DNA of 64,000 bases. Origin: Halichondria panicea. Its lineage: Eukaryota; Porifera; Demospongiae; Suberitida; Halichondriidae. Under the pieces are notes generated by a model. It made no database searches and was not told the origin of the DNA. It worked only from the letters and a program-made list of their open reading frames with translations. Numbering within the stretch: position 1 is the stretch's first letter; each line of letters starts with the position of its first letter. The DNA lies in NCBI RefSeq assembly GCF_963675165.1, contig NC_087381.1, positions 1,922,001 to 1,986,000 of the forward strand. The letters are read 5' to 3'. A program made the translations under genes and the position numbers. Of the stretch, positions 11,901 to 22,740 are shown piece after piece.

Positions 11901-12962
11901 ACAAACAAGTTGCTGTTGGTACTCTGCTGACTTGTGTGTCCCAAATTAGAGTACATGTAGTCACTGCTGTTACTGAAATGAGTTAGTGTTGTCAATGTGT
12001 TGCTCTGTTGGTATGATAGCATCTGTACTAGCGGAGCAAGTTTGTACAGAGAAACTATACTTTCAGTTTCTAAGCATGTTATCTAATGCTGAGTTGTAGC
12101 ACCATAAATTACATGGCCGGTGCTTTCATTATAATGTATAGAATTTGTGCTTGTGAGTGTACATTTATGTGTGGGTGTGTTGTACTGTAAATATGTGTAT
12201 TCGTCATCAACCCCCCCCCCACACAACACACACACACACACACAGACCCTACGATACTGGAGGGGCGTGGTCCTTGCTCCAAATACGTCATCAGTATCCC
12301 CGAGGGTGACTTCAGGGGCAAGCTAGAGCTGTCTATCGAGGGAGATCCATTCAAGGTAAGGCTGTTGTTATCACTATAGACTCTTAATAGCAGTAATTGT
12401 TTCAACTTGTTATAGTACAGTGTATTGTCGCTGTTTCATATAATACATTTCATGTTTTGTCTTAATTTGCCTCATTGTATGATTGTTTACATGTACTCTA
12501 TCTTTATGGTTCTAGTGGTAATTAATAGTAGCCCACTGCATAATAGAACTGTACTGTGTACTTCAGTGTCACATTTCAACACTAGATTCTACATATGTTT
12601 GTAGCTGTTACATTTGGGCCTTGCCATTCCGTGCCTCTACACACCACACACACACACACACACGCACACATTCACAAATACCATACCCCACACGCGCACA
12701 GGGAATTGCCGTCAACCTTGACTCCCCAGCCTTTGCCCATCTCCACACCTCCACTGCGGAAGTGCTCGGAGAGTCCAAGCCGTACTCCATTACCGGGAGT
12801 CTCCCCCTAGTGGGTGACCTTCAGGAGGCGGGCTACGATGTGCAGATTTGCGGCTATGGCCACTCCAGTGTGTACCACGGGGATAACGAGTACTGTTCCC
12901 TCTCAGTTATGAAGGATGCTTTTAAGATCCTCTGTGGCCTGCTGAGCAAGTACAACAAATAA
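8365..12962 (+). CDS. M20-family deacetylase, acetylornithine deacetylase-like
   Basis: Eight exons (8365-8483, 8986-9208, 9396-9526, 9882-10003, 10481-10626, 10801-10993, 12246-12355, 12702-12962) give about 434 residues, close to the length of plant acetylornithine deacetylase. Dinuclear-zinc features of M20 enzymes are visible: GSHLDVVPANPETW (first metal motif), MYGRGTTDCLGHVA (bridging aspartate), FIASEEST (catalytic glutamate pair, across an intron), LFHSGLPHKGINS (dimerisation-domain histidine) and SVYHGDNEYC near the end (last metal histidine). Words such as GRGTTDCLGHVALI, FATPSTLKPTQ, DIRLTPFYD and PYSITGSLPL match the plant and Dictyostelium type rather than animal carnosinases. 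The family removes the acetyl group from N-acetylornithine in arginine synthesis; the substrate here is inferred. Introns hold two MITEs and a minisatellite. Confidence 0.88.
9713..9805. mobile_element. 93-bp MITE with 9-bp target duplication (intron of the deacetylase gene)
   Basis: The ends are CAGAGGAGGTACGA and, reverse-complemented from the right, CTGAGGAGGTACGA. It is flanked by gcagtgtgt (9704-9712) and gcagtttgt (9806-9814), a 9-bp duplication with one mismatch. The size of the duplication suggests a Mutator-like (MULE) origin. The element at 10235-10372 carries the same ends. Confidence 0.7.
10235..10372. mobile_element. 138-bp MITE, same family, perfect 9-bp target duplication
   Basis: Terminal inverted repeats read CAGAGGAGGTCTGACATGC on the left and CAGAGGAGGTCCGACATGC from the right. 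The flanks are an exact 9-bp direct repeat, ggcccaaac, at 10226-10234 and 10373-10381. It has no coding capacity and sits in the intron between exons 4 and 5 of the M20 gene. Confidence 0.85.
11071..11735. repeat. Intronic minisatellite, unit about 70-84 bp
   Basis: Roughly nine head-to-tail copies of a unit that contains TATAATACAGCCAGGTTAATG, CCCCAAAGACTC and TTGGACCTGTGTTAGCAGGCCA. Two unit lengths tend to alternate because some carry an extra CATACATG. It fills much of the 1.25-kb intron 6 of the M20 gene (10994-12245). Confidence 0.9.
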
Positions 12963-13067
12963 ACTGAATGAACCACTTTGAACAAGAATGTATAATCATA
13001 GCTTTGAAAATGGTTGTACATGTATGTGTATAATTATAGATTGAGTATTTTTGCCTGAACTCTGAAC

Positions 13068-13135
13068 TGTGGAACAATTTTTATTGTTGGCTGTGGTAGA
13101 TTTATTCCTTGTAAATGTGAAAAAAAAATTTTTTG
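13068..13135 (+). repeat. 70-bp repeat also found at 23678
   Basis: The stretch from TGTGGAACAATTTTTATTG to the A run followed by T run reappears almost unchanged at 23678-23748. It lies about 100 bp past the stop codon of the M20 gene, so one copy may be its 3' untranslated region or part of a dispersed element. Confidence 0.7.
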
Positions 13136-13429
13136 CTGATCAATTCTGTAATTGTCTCTGTCTGAATTTCTTAAAGGTATTGCTATAATTATATAGAGTC
13201 TCAATAGAATTGCAATTGAGTAAATTTACACAATAATTGTAAGTAGATTCAGGAGTGCATGAATAGCACTCCTGGTAGATTCTATAATACTAATTATATT
13301 AAAAGGTTGAATGGAAAGTTTGGAGTCATAATTATATGTAGATCTAGTATACTCTCAAAAGTACATTTTCATAATTAGAAAAAGAACTACTGAGCCAATC
13401 CAATTTAAAGGCATACACAGAGAAAAGAG

Positions 13430-13670
13430 GTGTGCTGTTTTAGACCCTGAGTGTGTGCTATATTAGCACCGCGGTGTGCTAAACAGTGATTCAGCACACT
13501 ACATGTGCTGTTTTGTAGGCATATAGCACAGCCTACGTGTTGTATTGGTGTGCTTTTTCATGGCTTGTGATTTTGATGTTCGATTAATGTGCTAAATGGA
13601 CTGTGCTAAATGTAATGGGTGTGCTGAAACAGGTAAACATGCTAATTCAGCACAGTGTGCTGTTTTCAGT
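13430..13670. repeat. Cluster of TGTGCT motifs
   Basis: More than ten copies of TGTGCT or its complement AGCACA occur in about 240 bp, unevenly spaced, often extended to GTGCTGTTTT or GTGCTAAA. Related words (cagcacatt, tagcacatgtgcc, tttgacac) return at about 14735-14880, so the two patches flank the tandem array between them. It could be the remains of a transposon end with subterminal repeats or a cluster of protein binding sites. Confidence 0.5.
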
Positions 13671-13845
13671 ACCAAATAAGGGCATGCAGTACAACAGATG
13701 TGCACCGGCAGCTGCATAGCAACAAAGATTTTTTTTTTTGCTGTTCTTGCAAAGAAGAAAAGAAGTTGAGTTTAGACATGGTTTGAGAGCTGTTTGAAAA
13801 AACTGTGGAACTAGGTAAGTTTCCCTCAACATGCTGAACAATGCT

Positions 13846-14150
13846 GTACAATGTAATTGCACAGCTATTGTATTGTAGCAGGTGTCGTACAGTACACAAG
13901 GGAGCATCTGTACAATGTAATTGCACAGCTATTGTATTGTGCCAGGTGTCGTACAGTACACAAGGGACCATCTGTACAATGTAATTGCACAGCTATTGTA
14001 TTGTACAAGGTGTCGTACAGTACACAAGGGAGCATCTGTACAATGTAATTGCACAGCTATTGTATTGTAGCAGGTGTCGTACAGTACACAAGGGAGCATC
14101 TGTACAATGTAATTGCACAACTATTGTGTTGTACAAGGTGTCCACTAATT
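13846..14150. repeat. 64-bp tandem repeat, about five copies
   Basis: The unit contains GTACAATGTAATTGCACAGC and GTGTCGTACAGTACACAAGG and recurs every 64 bp with few changes. Open frames seen through it on both strands are products of the repeat and have no coding value. Confidence 0.93.
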
Positions 14151-14599
14151 TTATTCATTGCTTTTCCTTATCAGCATTGTTATTGTTATTATTGTATCTC
14201 AAGTGACTGTGGTTACATGCAATAGTGAGTTTGCCTCCTGTGTACAGATTATTGGTGTTGCGTACGGTGTTGCGTACTCTTCCTCTTGGTCTTACCTGTG
14301 TTATATGACTCTTTCTGTAGCTAGAATTCTTTGCTTTCGGCTCATGTACTTTTTCATGCACTGGCATTTGTCATGGATCACAGCAAATACTTTTCTTATT
14401 TCGCCCCATAATAATTATAAGTTTCATCGCAATGCATACTTTGTTCATGCTATGACTGATGTTATGTACCTAATCTATACGCACTTAATTATTCTTATAC
14501 TTGGTTATAATTCTACTGGCTTTTATGTGACATATTTTTCTACTTCGCTCATGCAGGTGATGCTGAGAAGTCAAAGGCAGTATCTTGCAATTGCAGTGA

Positions 14600-16220
14600 T
14601 CTGAGTGCAGACTTACTATGTTTAACTATGTTAAAAGAAACCTTTCACTTTTGTATATCCTTATCGTTTGTTTAGATACAATTTTAATACTGAATTGATG
14701 TATTGTTGTTTTTAATGTTTGAAAACAATACAATCAGCACAGATGTTTCAGCACATTAGAATTTAGCACATGTGCCGGTTTTGACACAGTAAAAATGACA
14801 TATATTAATTTGACACCCGTGTTAGTGTGTTAATTTTTGGGAAAGCAGTTTTTGACACGCATTTGCATGCTAAATTGACACCTTTCATTTATGTGTGTAC
14901 CATTATTTCTCATGAAATACTTTTTTCTTTTACTGTTTGTGGGTGTATGTGTGTATAGTAACATTTTTGTGGGTGATTAATTAAATTCATTGATGACGCA
15001 ACACATTTATAATGAGTTCATTAACCCTTTCCTTGCCATTCGTGAAATCTGGAACAGGAGCGTCTTTAGGTCGATCAATTAGTGTGGATCCGGCCTCACC
15101 ACGCCTCCATGTCATTCTATTAGTCTAGATCCGGCTAGCAATTCTAGCTGGGACTCCCAGTTCTAGCTCGTTTTGTTTAGCGTGTCAGAGACTGGGAGAA
15201 GATGATTGGCACTCCCTGGCTCCTTTGGATGTACAGCTGTCCAGATCCCTAGAACATACCCTCCATTCTGACGAGTTATCAGTGCATAGGGTGCTTACTA
15301 GATTCTTGCCAGCCAGTACAGTTCAAGCTACACACAGCACCGCTCAACTATTCTCTACCCCATTATCTAGCTAAATCTGGTCCAACTAGACAGCAGACAC
15401 AGCTAGTTAATTCAGTAAAGCCAGGGGTAGCCCTACTTCTACGGTTGTTCAGTACCCACGGTAACAATTCCTCTGGGCTGGGCTAACTAGTTGAGCCACG
15501 CCTCCCAATTCTCAAGGCTAGGTACAGTCTCTGTCTAGCTGCTTCTTCAGCTTCTTGCTCAGTTTTGTGGCTTAGAGAAAGGCCAGCTACTCAGGGGGAA
15601 GAGTCCAGATGAAAGTCTGGCAGCCAGGTGACGTCCAAACGGTCAGTTATTCGTTCCACCAACTTTTTAATCTAGTCTAGTCCTGCTTGCACTGCTACTA
15701 CTACTGCTACTCTTCCTACCACTACTGCTGCTACTCTTCCTAGCTAGTCAAAGGTTTCTTTTTTTTTATAACTACATATGCACAAAGAGACATCAAAGCT
15801 TACATCAACGGACACAGATTTTTAGCCTACTTGACTGATAAGGCCGTTACCTAGACTACAGTTTGTTTGTCAGGGAGGAGCTCACATACAACTTCATCTA
15901 ATTCATCATAACGATTCGTTACCGTTGTTGTAATTTCTACAAAAGATTGCCAAGGAAAGAGATAACTGCTCACACCCGCTTTTACTAGAGTCTCTGACAG
16001 GAAACTACAGTCTCATTTGGAGTGGCCTTAGTAGGAATTGAGGTAAACCAGGCATGCAGTAAAGTACCCCCACCTCTGAGATCAGTGGCTCTATAAAAAC
16101 TGCTTAGTTTATCAGTATCCATCAGTTGTTTATCAGTAGCCCTCAGCCTTAAATGATATAGCATCTCCCTGCACTAACCAAGAATTACAATTCTACTCTC
16201 TTACTCTTAACTGTCAAAGA
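14600..16220. other. Intergenic stretch, no gene supported
   Basis: No exon is supported. The stretch contains the second motif patch at 14735-14880, scattered direct repeats of GATCCGG and CCACGCCTCC words near 15090-15135, and a short CTACTACTG-type triplet tract near 15695-15745. The promoter of the unknown gene at 16221 presumably lies in its right part. Confidence 0.5.
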
Positions 16221-17500
16221 ATGAATCCATTTTTAACTGCACAAGAGGTGAGAATAATAAACTTATAATAATCAGACGCATATATGGTTTACTCATGCAT
16301 GCATGTGCTTACTTTCAGTTGGCTATTTTGGCTCAAGGAAAAAAACCATACTTTAAGTTATGGGTGAGGGCAGAGGACCAACAGTCGGTGGCGTATGTAG
16401 GCACAGAGGAGCAAACGTTAAATTACGACCCAGTAACATACCAAGGGAGATGGGACTCAAATCTTTCTGGTATGGGCATGTATTGTATGACGTTAGTACG
16501 GAATTATAGCATATAATTATACGACTCCATTGACGGTACAGCTTGTCCAAAAACGTAGCTACATAAGATACTGCTGAGACCATGCACTCATGCAGTACTG
16601 TCCCTATAATGCTATCACTATATTGATTTCCCTAAAGAGACCACCTCTCTATTGAGACCACTCAGTACTATCCTTACAATGCTATCACTATTGACCTCCC
16701 TAAAGAGACCACCTCTCTATTGCATGAGACCACTCAGTATACTGTATGTCCCTACAATGCTCACTATCTTGCAGTTGTAATGAAGATTAAAAACGTTGGC
16801 AAAGTGGATGACCCCAAGTACCATATCTCTAACATTGTGATACCAAACACATACTTGGAAGTCACAAGTGCAAAATTAACAGGCGATGATTACCAAGTCA
16901 GGTTTCTGTATGTGAGTCACCAACAATCCAACCCACAATAAATTATTATACAGAATGTCTGCTTTGAAAATTGAGTTGCAGTAATTTATTTTTTGATAAG
17001 CAATTCCCGTATTACGTCGTGCTCCTACTACAAAAGGACGTAAGATAATTATAACAGTTAGTGAACTTTATAATTATAGAATAAGATGTTGTCTAATAAG
17101 TCCATTATAATTATATTTCAAAAAATTTCAGAACTCAAACATATCAGATATACCCGCATTCACAGTCAAGGAATCCAACTGGAATGACACATACCTGGAA
17201 ATTATAAACGAAAAATCTCTCTACATCAAGCCCATTACAGTGAACTATGGCGGCCGCATAAGCAAGGTGATGGCTGTCTCAGCTACTGTATACGATCGTA
17301 TTGGTATCACCTACATCCCAAACTTTAATCTGCCTGGGCTATGGACGACCGACGAAGAGTGGCCAGCGTTTCATCACCATCACCATGACCACCATGACCA
17401 CGTAGGGTACGGAGGAAAAGTCATCAAAGAAGTCGACCGTTGCCTCAAAGTACAAACGGATGAGCAAGATGAGCCGAGGAGCAGTACAGAGGAACAGTGA
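16221..17500 (+). CDS. Unknown protein with histidine-rich patch
   Basis: Four exons (16221-16247, 16319-16469, 16775-16911, 17132-17500) join in frame to about 227 residues. I do not recognise the family. The start is MNPFLTAQE, with no signal peptide; no membrane segment is visible. The middle is rich in alternating hydrophobic and polar residues (KPYFKLWVRAEDQQSVAYVG, IVIPNTYLEVTSAKLTG), suggesting beta strands. Near residue 180 it has FHHHHHDHHDHVGYGG, a His/Asp patch that could bind zinc, nickel or copper. The tail is acidic and polar (DEQDEPRSSTEEQ). Splice sites are all GT-AG, and coding sequence between them is free of stops, which supports a real gene. A cytosolic metal-binding or structural role is only a guess. 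Confidence 0.65.
16575..16760. repeat. Imperfect direct repeats in intron 2 of the unknown gene
   Basis: Words such as CCCTAAAGAGACCACCTCTC, TATTGCATGAGACCACTCAG and ACAATGCTATCACTAT recur about every 75 bp, two and a half times. They fill much of the intron before exon 3 (16775). Confidence 0.75.
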
Positions 17501-18380
17501 ACTATAGATACAACTACAAATAGATACATAGCTATATACATACTAATTATATACTAACTTTTAGTGTAGTGATAGTGTTGAAGGACAGCTAGACAGTCAA
17601 TTCACTCCAGTTATTGTGCAAACTGTTGTGGTTTTGTGTAGATATACCGGTTACAGTAATTTCTATAGCTATACATAGCTATGTGGTTTCAGAGTATAAT
17701 TTTACACAGATCACAGATTAACGAAGACATACTGACTACCATAATATGTCTCAATCGATGCATGACAAACAAACACTTTCCTAAAGCTTTTTCAATGTAC
17801 CAAATCAAAAACACATACATAATTATATGAAGAACTCAGCCGACTATTAAATCAATCGGCTATCATGCAGAAACAGTCTTACTATACAAGCTAAACTTGT
17901 GCACAGCATACGTAGAACCACCCAATCACACACACCCACTCACTGTTTTGTTTCGGCAGTGCCTCAAGGAATCCGGTGAGCATCCCTCGTGACATGGCAA
18001 GACAGACAAAAGTTCGGTACTTGATGTTTGTAATCCTTCATCAGCGTCTTGAGGGAGTTGATCGGCTGAAAGACGAGTTTGTCGAATGACGGATAGACCA
18101 AAGACGGATTGGATTGAGCTGGTGGAGGGTTTTGGTGGGGACAGGTCTAAGCGTTGAAACAGTACGTATTATTAGGTTTATGCTTTGGACCAGATTGCAT
18201 TGTAATATTGGTTGGTGTTATGAGAGTTTAGTTGTCAAAACAATTCCTAGATCTCTTTGTTGGGTCACTGATTGAAGTTGGTGGCCATTAATAACGTAAT
18301 TTGTGGTGTTTGTGCAGGGTTGGGCTAGTGAGATTCACATTTATCGTGGTTAAGAGTGAGTTTCCATTGGTTACACCAGG
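17501..18380. other. Intergenic stretch before the LINE fragment
   Basis: No gene is supported. AT-rich sequence up to about 17900 is followed by sequence of different texture (17940-18380) that probably belongs to the decayed LINE whose reverse transcriptase starts at 18381, but no domain can be read in it. Confidence 0.4.
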
Positions 18381-19003
18381 TTGAGATATCGCCTAGTAAC
18401 CAACTACCGCCCGATATCTCTTCTACCAATTCTTTCAAAAGTCTTAGAGACTCTTATCTATAACAAAGTTATTACCTTTATTCGTCCAAATATAAACCAG
18501 CAACAATTTGGTTTTCTGAAGAACAGATCCAGTTTATCCCAAATGCTCTTCTTCCTCTGGGCCGTAGTCAATAACACTGACCAAAAGTTTGCTTGTGACA
18601 TTGTATATCTTGATTTTAGAAAAGCGTTTGATTCAGTGCCCCACAAGGAACTACTATATTTAAGCTTTGGCTCATGGGTATAACTGGCGACCTGTAGTTC
18701 TGGTTCAAGTCATATCTAAGTGGCCGTACCTACCTTACTAGCTTTAACAACCTTTGCTCACAATCCAGGCCTGTGATTTCTGGTGTACCACAGGGAAGTA
18801 TAGTTGGACCTCTGCTCTTTGTGATCTATGTGAATGACCTACCAACATGTATAGCCAACCCAAGTATATACCTTTTCGCTGATGACACTAAGATACTACA
18901 GCGTATGGACTCATCTGACAGCCAACATACCCTACAAACAGCACTAAACGCTTGGGTCTCCCAGCAAAATGTTGTTATCCTGACAGTCACCTGGAATGGC
19001 TGA
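18381..19003 (+). pseudogene. Decayed LINE reverse transcriptase fragment
   Basis: Reverse transcriptase blocks appear in order: NYRPISLLPILSKVLE, QQFGFLKNRSS, YLDFRKAFDSVPHK, then after a frameshift near 18660, SGVPQGSIVGPLLF, YVNDLP and YLFADDTK. The last is the catalytic YADD-type box (here FADD). These are the palm and finger motifs of non-LTR retrotransposons of the CR1/L2/jockey-like kind. The endonuclease part, the carboxy terminus and the 3' tail are missing or unrecognisable, and the frame is broken, so it cannot be active. A second reverse transcriptase piece of the same general type lies at 23463-23687 on the other strand. Confidence 0.85.
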
Positions 19004-20900
19004 TTCACTCCATGCATGTTTACAGTATAACCACATTTTGCTTCACTTGCAGTAAATCTCTCAAATGCAACCATATAAATAGGCCTACAAATACTAGGTC
19101 TCGTTGCATGCTCTTAGAGGTTCCGAGGTCTTCGCAGCAATAAAGGGGCAATAAGCGATCGATCGGTATGTAGTGCGAAGCAACGTTCATGTAGAAACGC
19201 GTCCCCCCCCTTCATTGACCTTTGACCTTCGACACAACACATACACACAGTAAGTACAAATGCAGGCCCGGGGCATAAGTGCGCTGGCACTTAGCCCTCG
19301 GGGCAAGGTAGTTCTATTTCTGCTAGTTAGAGGGAGTATTCATAAGGAATTCCCTCAAGTTCAACGCATATGCAGACAGTCCTTTGGGCAGCAAATCCAG
19401 GTACTTTCCGGTCTTTGGTTCACGTTTACACGGATGCCCATATTCGGCCCACAGTTTCTTGGCAGCAGGCGTTGGCTTGTTATGTCTATGAGTAGTGCCA
19501 AGTCGCCTACACACACTTCCGTCGGAATGCTTATCCCATGACAACATCTAATCTAGTCTCGCGGGCCATACTCCACAATCTGATACTACGTATGGTGACT
19601 ATTGCCAGGTTTTCCTGTACAGTTCTGGAATTTCGGAACGATGGCATTTCAAGAATTTCCACACAAAAATGCAAAAATGTACCGCAAGCATTCAAAAGGG
19701 GTGTGGTTTAAAATTGTTCACCATTGCTAAAAGTTGACAAGCTACACTGTACTGATCTGAGTCTGTTGGTTTGTACAATCAGGCACTCTAAAGGATCAAG
19801 ACTATCATTGTATTGCTTTCTTGAATATGTAGCTGATGGATAGCTGCAGTCAAGAATGAAAAGAAAGATTAATTAAGGAGCCCAAAAGTTGGCAAAACTA
19901 TGGTTTCATTTATTCCAAGCAGAAATAGCCATGGCAAGACCTCTTCTCCAGAGTTTAATACTGAACATGAGATAATGTGTGATATGGAAGCAGAAATCAA
20001 TGCATGCAATAGACAACATTTTCTTGTATTATTTTGCAGCTCTACAGATCTAGATCTACAATTGTTGAGTATGAATAGCGATGTCAGACCGATTTTCATT
20101 TTTGCTATTTCTAACTCCTATGTATTACTATCTCTTTTGAACACTCTAGGCAAACCAGAAAAACTTTACTGCACTGGATTTGGTCAAGCAAATGCAGAGA
20201 TACAGCGTTTTGAAGAACACTAGTCAGGGAAAAATTCGTACAAAAATTACTGCATTTTAATGTACTTGGGCGGGACTTATGAAATTTGTTGTTAATACCG
20301 GAAATGATCTTAAAGTTAGCATATCTGCTGAACCGCTTGGTCTATTCTCTTTTAAAAAAGTATAAAATGGACACTCAGGACTCAAGAGTTAACATTGTAA
20401 CCATTTGATATCTGTTATGAAGTTTATAATGTTTCTGTAATGTATATCTTTATGATGTCCCTATAATAGTATGATGTCTCCTGCTTCAGAGAGTTCTTTT
20501 GGATTTAAAGTAACCATGCTATCTTTTCAGTATATTGTATCATGTTTCAGAACTCTCATCAATGTCCACCTTACGCTTGTATCTGTTTCTTGATCTTTAT
20601 AAGCAACTTTTCTGTCAATTTCATTTGGTCTAAATAATTCGTTTTTAGTGTGATGTAGATTTAAGGCCATACAACTGTAAATCTATGATACAACTCTGTT
20701 GACAGCTTCTAATTAATACAGTAGATTACTCTTGTCTTTTTTGTGTGCAAATTGAATCAGTTCTTGCAATTTAATAGTTTTGGTAGATTACATTGTTGTC
20801 CCTGGAATTCTCTCCAATCTTTCTTGGTTCTTTTCAACAGAGGCTTTCAGATTACTTCAATGATTACTTTCAGTAACTTCTAAGAACTTCTAAGAAATAA
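19004..20900. other. Intergenic stretch, nothing recognisable
   Basis: Open frames at 19260-19547 (both strands) and 19900-20223 (107 residues) show no known domain, no splice partners and ordinary base composition. A C run lies at about 19204-19210. I find no RNA gene or clear repeat here. Confidence 0.45.
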
Positions 20901-20937
20901 ATACAGCTATTGGTACACTTGGCTTGATTTTACTGCA

Positions 20938-21362
20938 TTTCTATTCCAGCTCCACCCAGGTTTGCCAAACACATGCCCAAGGCCTCTCTCTGGAACTACT
21001 TGAAAGGCCAGCAGCTTATCACCAGCAAACAGACATTCTGAAGGAAAATCCTTCAGTTTCTTCAATTGATTGCTGTTATGCTGGTCACAGTCCTCCTCAT
21101 AGAACCGGACCTTGTCTCGAAGCTCTAATATGGGGTGTCTGTGATAAACACCCCACTGAGCATACCCAGAAGGCGCACAGGCTTCTCAAACTCCTCCGCC
21201 CACCTCTCCATGGCATCAAAAGATGCCCATGTTCGATGGAAAAAAAAAATGTTCGATGGTGACGTAACCGCGGTGTTTTAGGTCCCAATTAACAGCAAAG
21301 TCACCAGGGGCTGACTTGCCGTCTTGGGTAATAATCCACTCCTCTTCGTAGTCGAAATCCAT
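20938..21362 (-). pseudogene. Degenerate coding stretch, divergent to the viral Rep gene
   Basis: Reading on the minus strand from an ATG at 21362, the frame begins MDFDYEEEWIITQDGKSA and runs about 35 codons with good amino-acid texture until a poly-T interruption at 21240-21248. Beyond it, protein-like stretches continue in shifted frames (DAMERWAEEFEKPVRLLG, then LELRDKVRFYEEDCDQ and FPSECLFAGDKLLAFQ). Its start faces the Rep start at 21636 across about 270 bp, the head-to-head layout of many CRESS virus genomes, so it may be the second viral gene. I cannot see an arginine-rich amino terminus or other capsid feature, and it could equally be an unrelated decayed gene. Confidence 0.35.
21229..21259. 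repeat. A9 run flanked by an 11-bp direct repeat
   Basis: ATGTTCGATGG stands at 21229-21239 and again at 21249-21259 with nine A residues between. This is the shape of a target duplication around a poly(A) tail with no body, as left by an abortive LINE-type insertion. It interrupts the minus-strand coding stretch at 20938-21362. Confidence 0.7.
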
Positions 21363-21683
21363 TGCTAATTTTGTGGTTTAGGTACCCAAAACGTCGAAGA
21401 TATACTGTATTTAGCGGAAATAATAGTAAAAACATTCATTTCCTTCTTTAATTTCACATTTTATTGAAAATTACTTCCACAGGATGTTTAATTTGTGGTT
21501 AATCTACGCAGCTTGTGCCCCGCCGGGTACTCGCGGATGCTATGTACAGCGATCTGCGCCTCCGCCAACCCTCCTCTAAATTATGCTATAAATAGCCTCA
21601 TTTCGGGCATTATACATTAGTTTTTCATTACTAAAATGACTCAATCAAGGATCTGGAAGGTTACTCTGCAACATGCTGATACC

Positions 21684-21887
21684 ATTGATTGGAGAGAATC
21701 ATGCAAGACATTTGCAAAGAATTGCTATCCCACCAGGCTGGTGTTGGGACCGGTAGAGACTGCCCCTACCACTGGGACTAAACACATTGATTGGAGAGAA
21801 TCATGCAAGACATTTGCAAAGAATTGCTATCCCACCAGGCTGGTGTTGGGACCGGTAGAGACTGCCCCTACCACTGGGACTAAACAT
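21684..21887 (+). repeat. 102-bp tandem duplication inside the Rep fossil
   Basis: The segment beginning ATTGATTGGAGAGAATC at 21684 is repeated from 21786 with essentially no changes, adding 34 codons in frame. The second copy runs into the HUH motif; the first ends in KH followed by the duplicated start. The lack of differences indicates a recent event, well after capture, or sequence conversion. Confidence 0.92.
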
Positions 21888-22333
21888 CAGCATCTATTTA
21901 TACGAATGCCTCGATGTCAGACCGCGGGATACTTCCTCAGGCACATCCCACATTTGCAGGAGGCGGCCTGGCTAAAACGCTGTGAGAACCCCGAGGCTTT
22001 CCTACAATATGTAGTTAAAGAGGGCCTTGCTGTATACACCATTGGAGAAGAGCCACGCCCCCGGTCTACAGCATATGTCCGAAAAGCTAAGTCTGACCAG
22101 ATACTAGCTATGGTACTCAAGGGATTAAAGTACAATGCCATTATTAGAACCCCTGGTTTTGCCGGATGTGGTAAGCTTATAAGGAAACTCCTCTCACAAA
22201 GACACCAGACAAAACACAGGGCGGAATGCATGTATGTCTGGGGTCCATCCGGTACAGGCAAGACTGATAGCATCCGGTATGCTATTGATGCCTGGAAGGA
22301 TGCCAACCCGGAACTAGTTGTTGATTACCATAA

Positions 22334-22740
22334 CAGGGGCGGATCCAGGAAAAACAAAAGGGGGGGCTAGCTAGAAAGGGGCGGAGCCGCCCAGGGCAAC
22401 CTCGAATTTTTTGCAAGATTTGACCTTTGAACTTTCATATTAATGAGTAGAATACGTTGACGTGACCTCTGCACTTACTTTTAATACTATGGTGATACTG
22501 TACTGATCAGATGTACGTACGTACGTACAGCTAGCTAGCTAGCTAGGTACGTCCAGCTAGCTACCCTAGATCCTTTATATTCCTAGTAGCTGTTGTCTAG
22601 CATCTCTCAAGTGATTTCAAGTGAGTCTACAGATGCATAATTGGTGGCAAAATTGTTGTAGAGTCAGACTACAACACATGGTAGTTTTTTCAAAAGGGGG
22701 GGGCTTCAGCCCCTCAAAATCACCCCTGGATCCGCCCCTG
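22334..22740. mobile_element. 407-bp MITE inserted in the Rep fossil
   Basis: Terminal inverted repeats are CAGGGGCGGATCCAGG, perfect at both ends, and the flanks are a 5-bp direct repeat cataa (22329-22333 and 22741-22745). The inside is non-coding and holds a GTAC/GCTA-rich simple tract at 22510-22560 and G-rich subterminal runs. The end sequence resembles widespread hAT- or Kolobok-like animal MITEs, but the duplication length does not settle the superfamily. Relatives with diverged ends lie at 38525-38629 and 40806-41629. Confidence 0.9.

Noticed and set aside
13647-14206. Frames of 63-101 residues on both strands
   Set aside because: They arise from the 64-bp tandem repeat (64 bp shifts the frame each unit) and cannot be a conserved protein.
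14158-14604. 148-residue hydrophobic frame
   Set aside because: Starts within the tandem array edge, has low-complexity aromatic/aliphatic content from AT-rich DNA, and no recognisable membrane-protein family.
19260-19547. Overlapping frames on both strands (93 and 74 residues)
   Set aside because: No domain seen on either strand. The minus-strand one has fair amino-acid texture and may be a worn transposon piece, but this cannot be supported.
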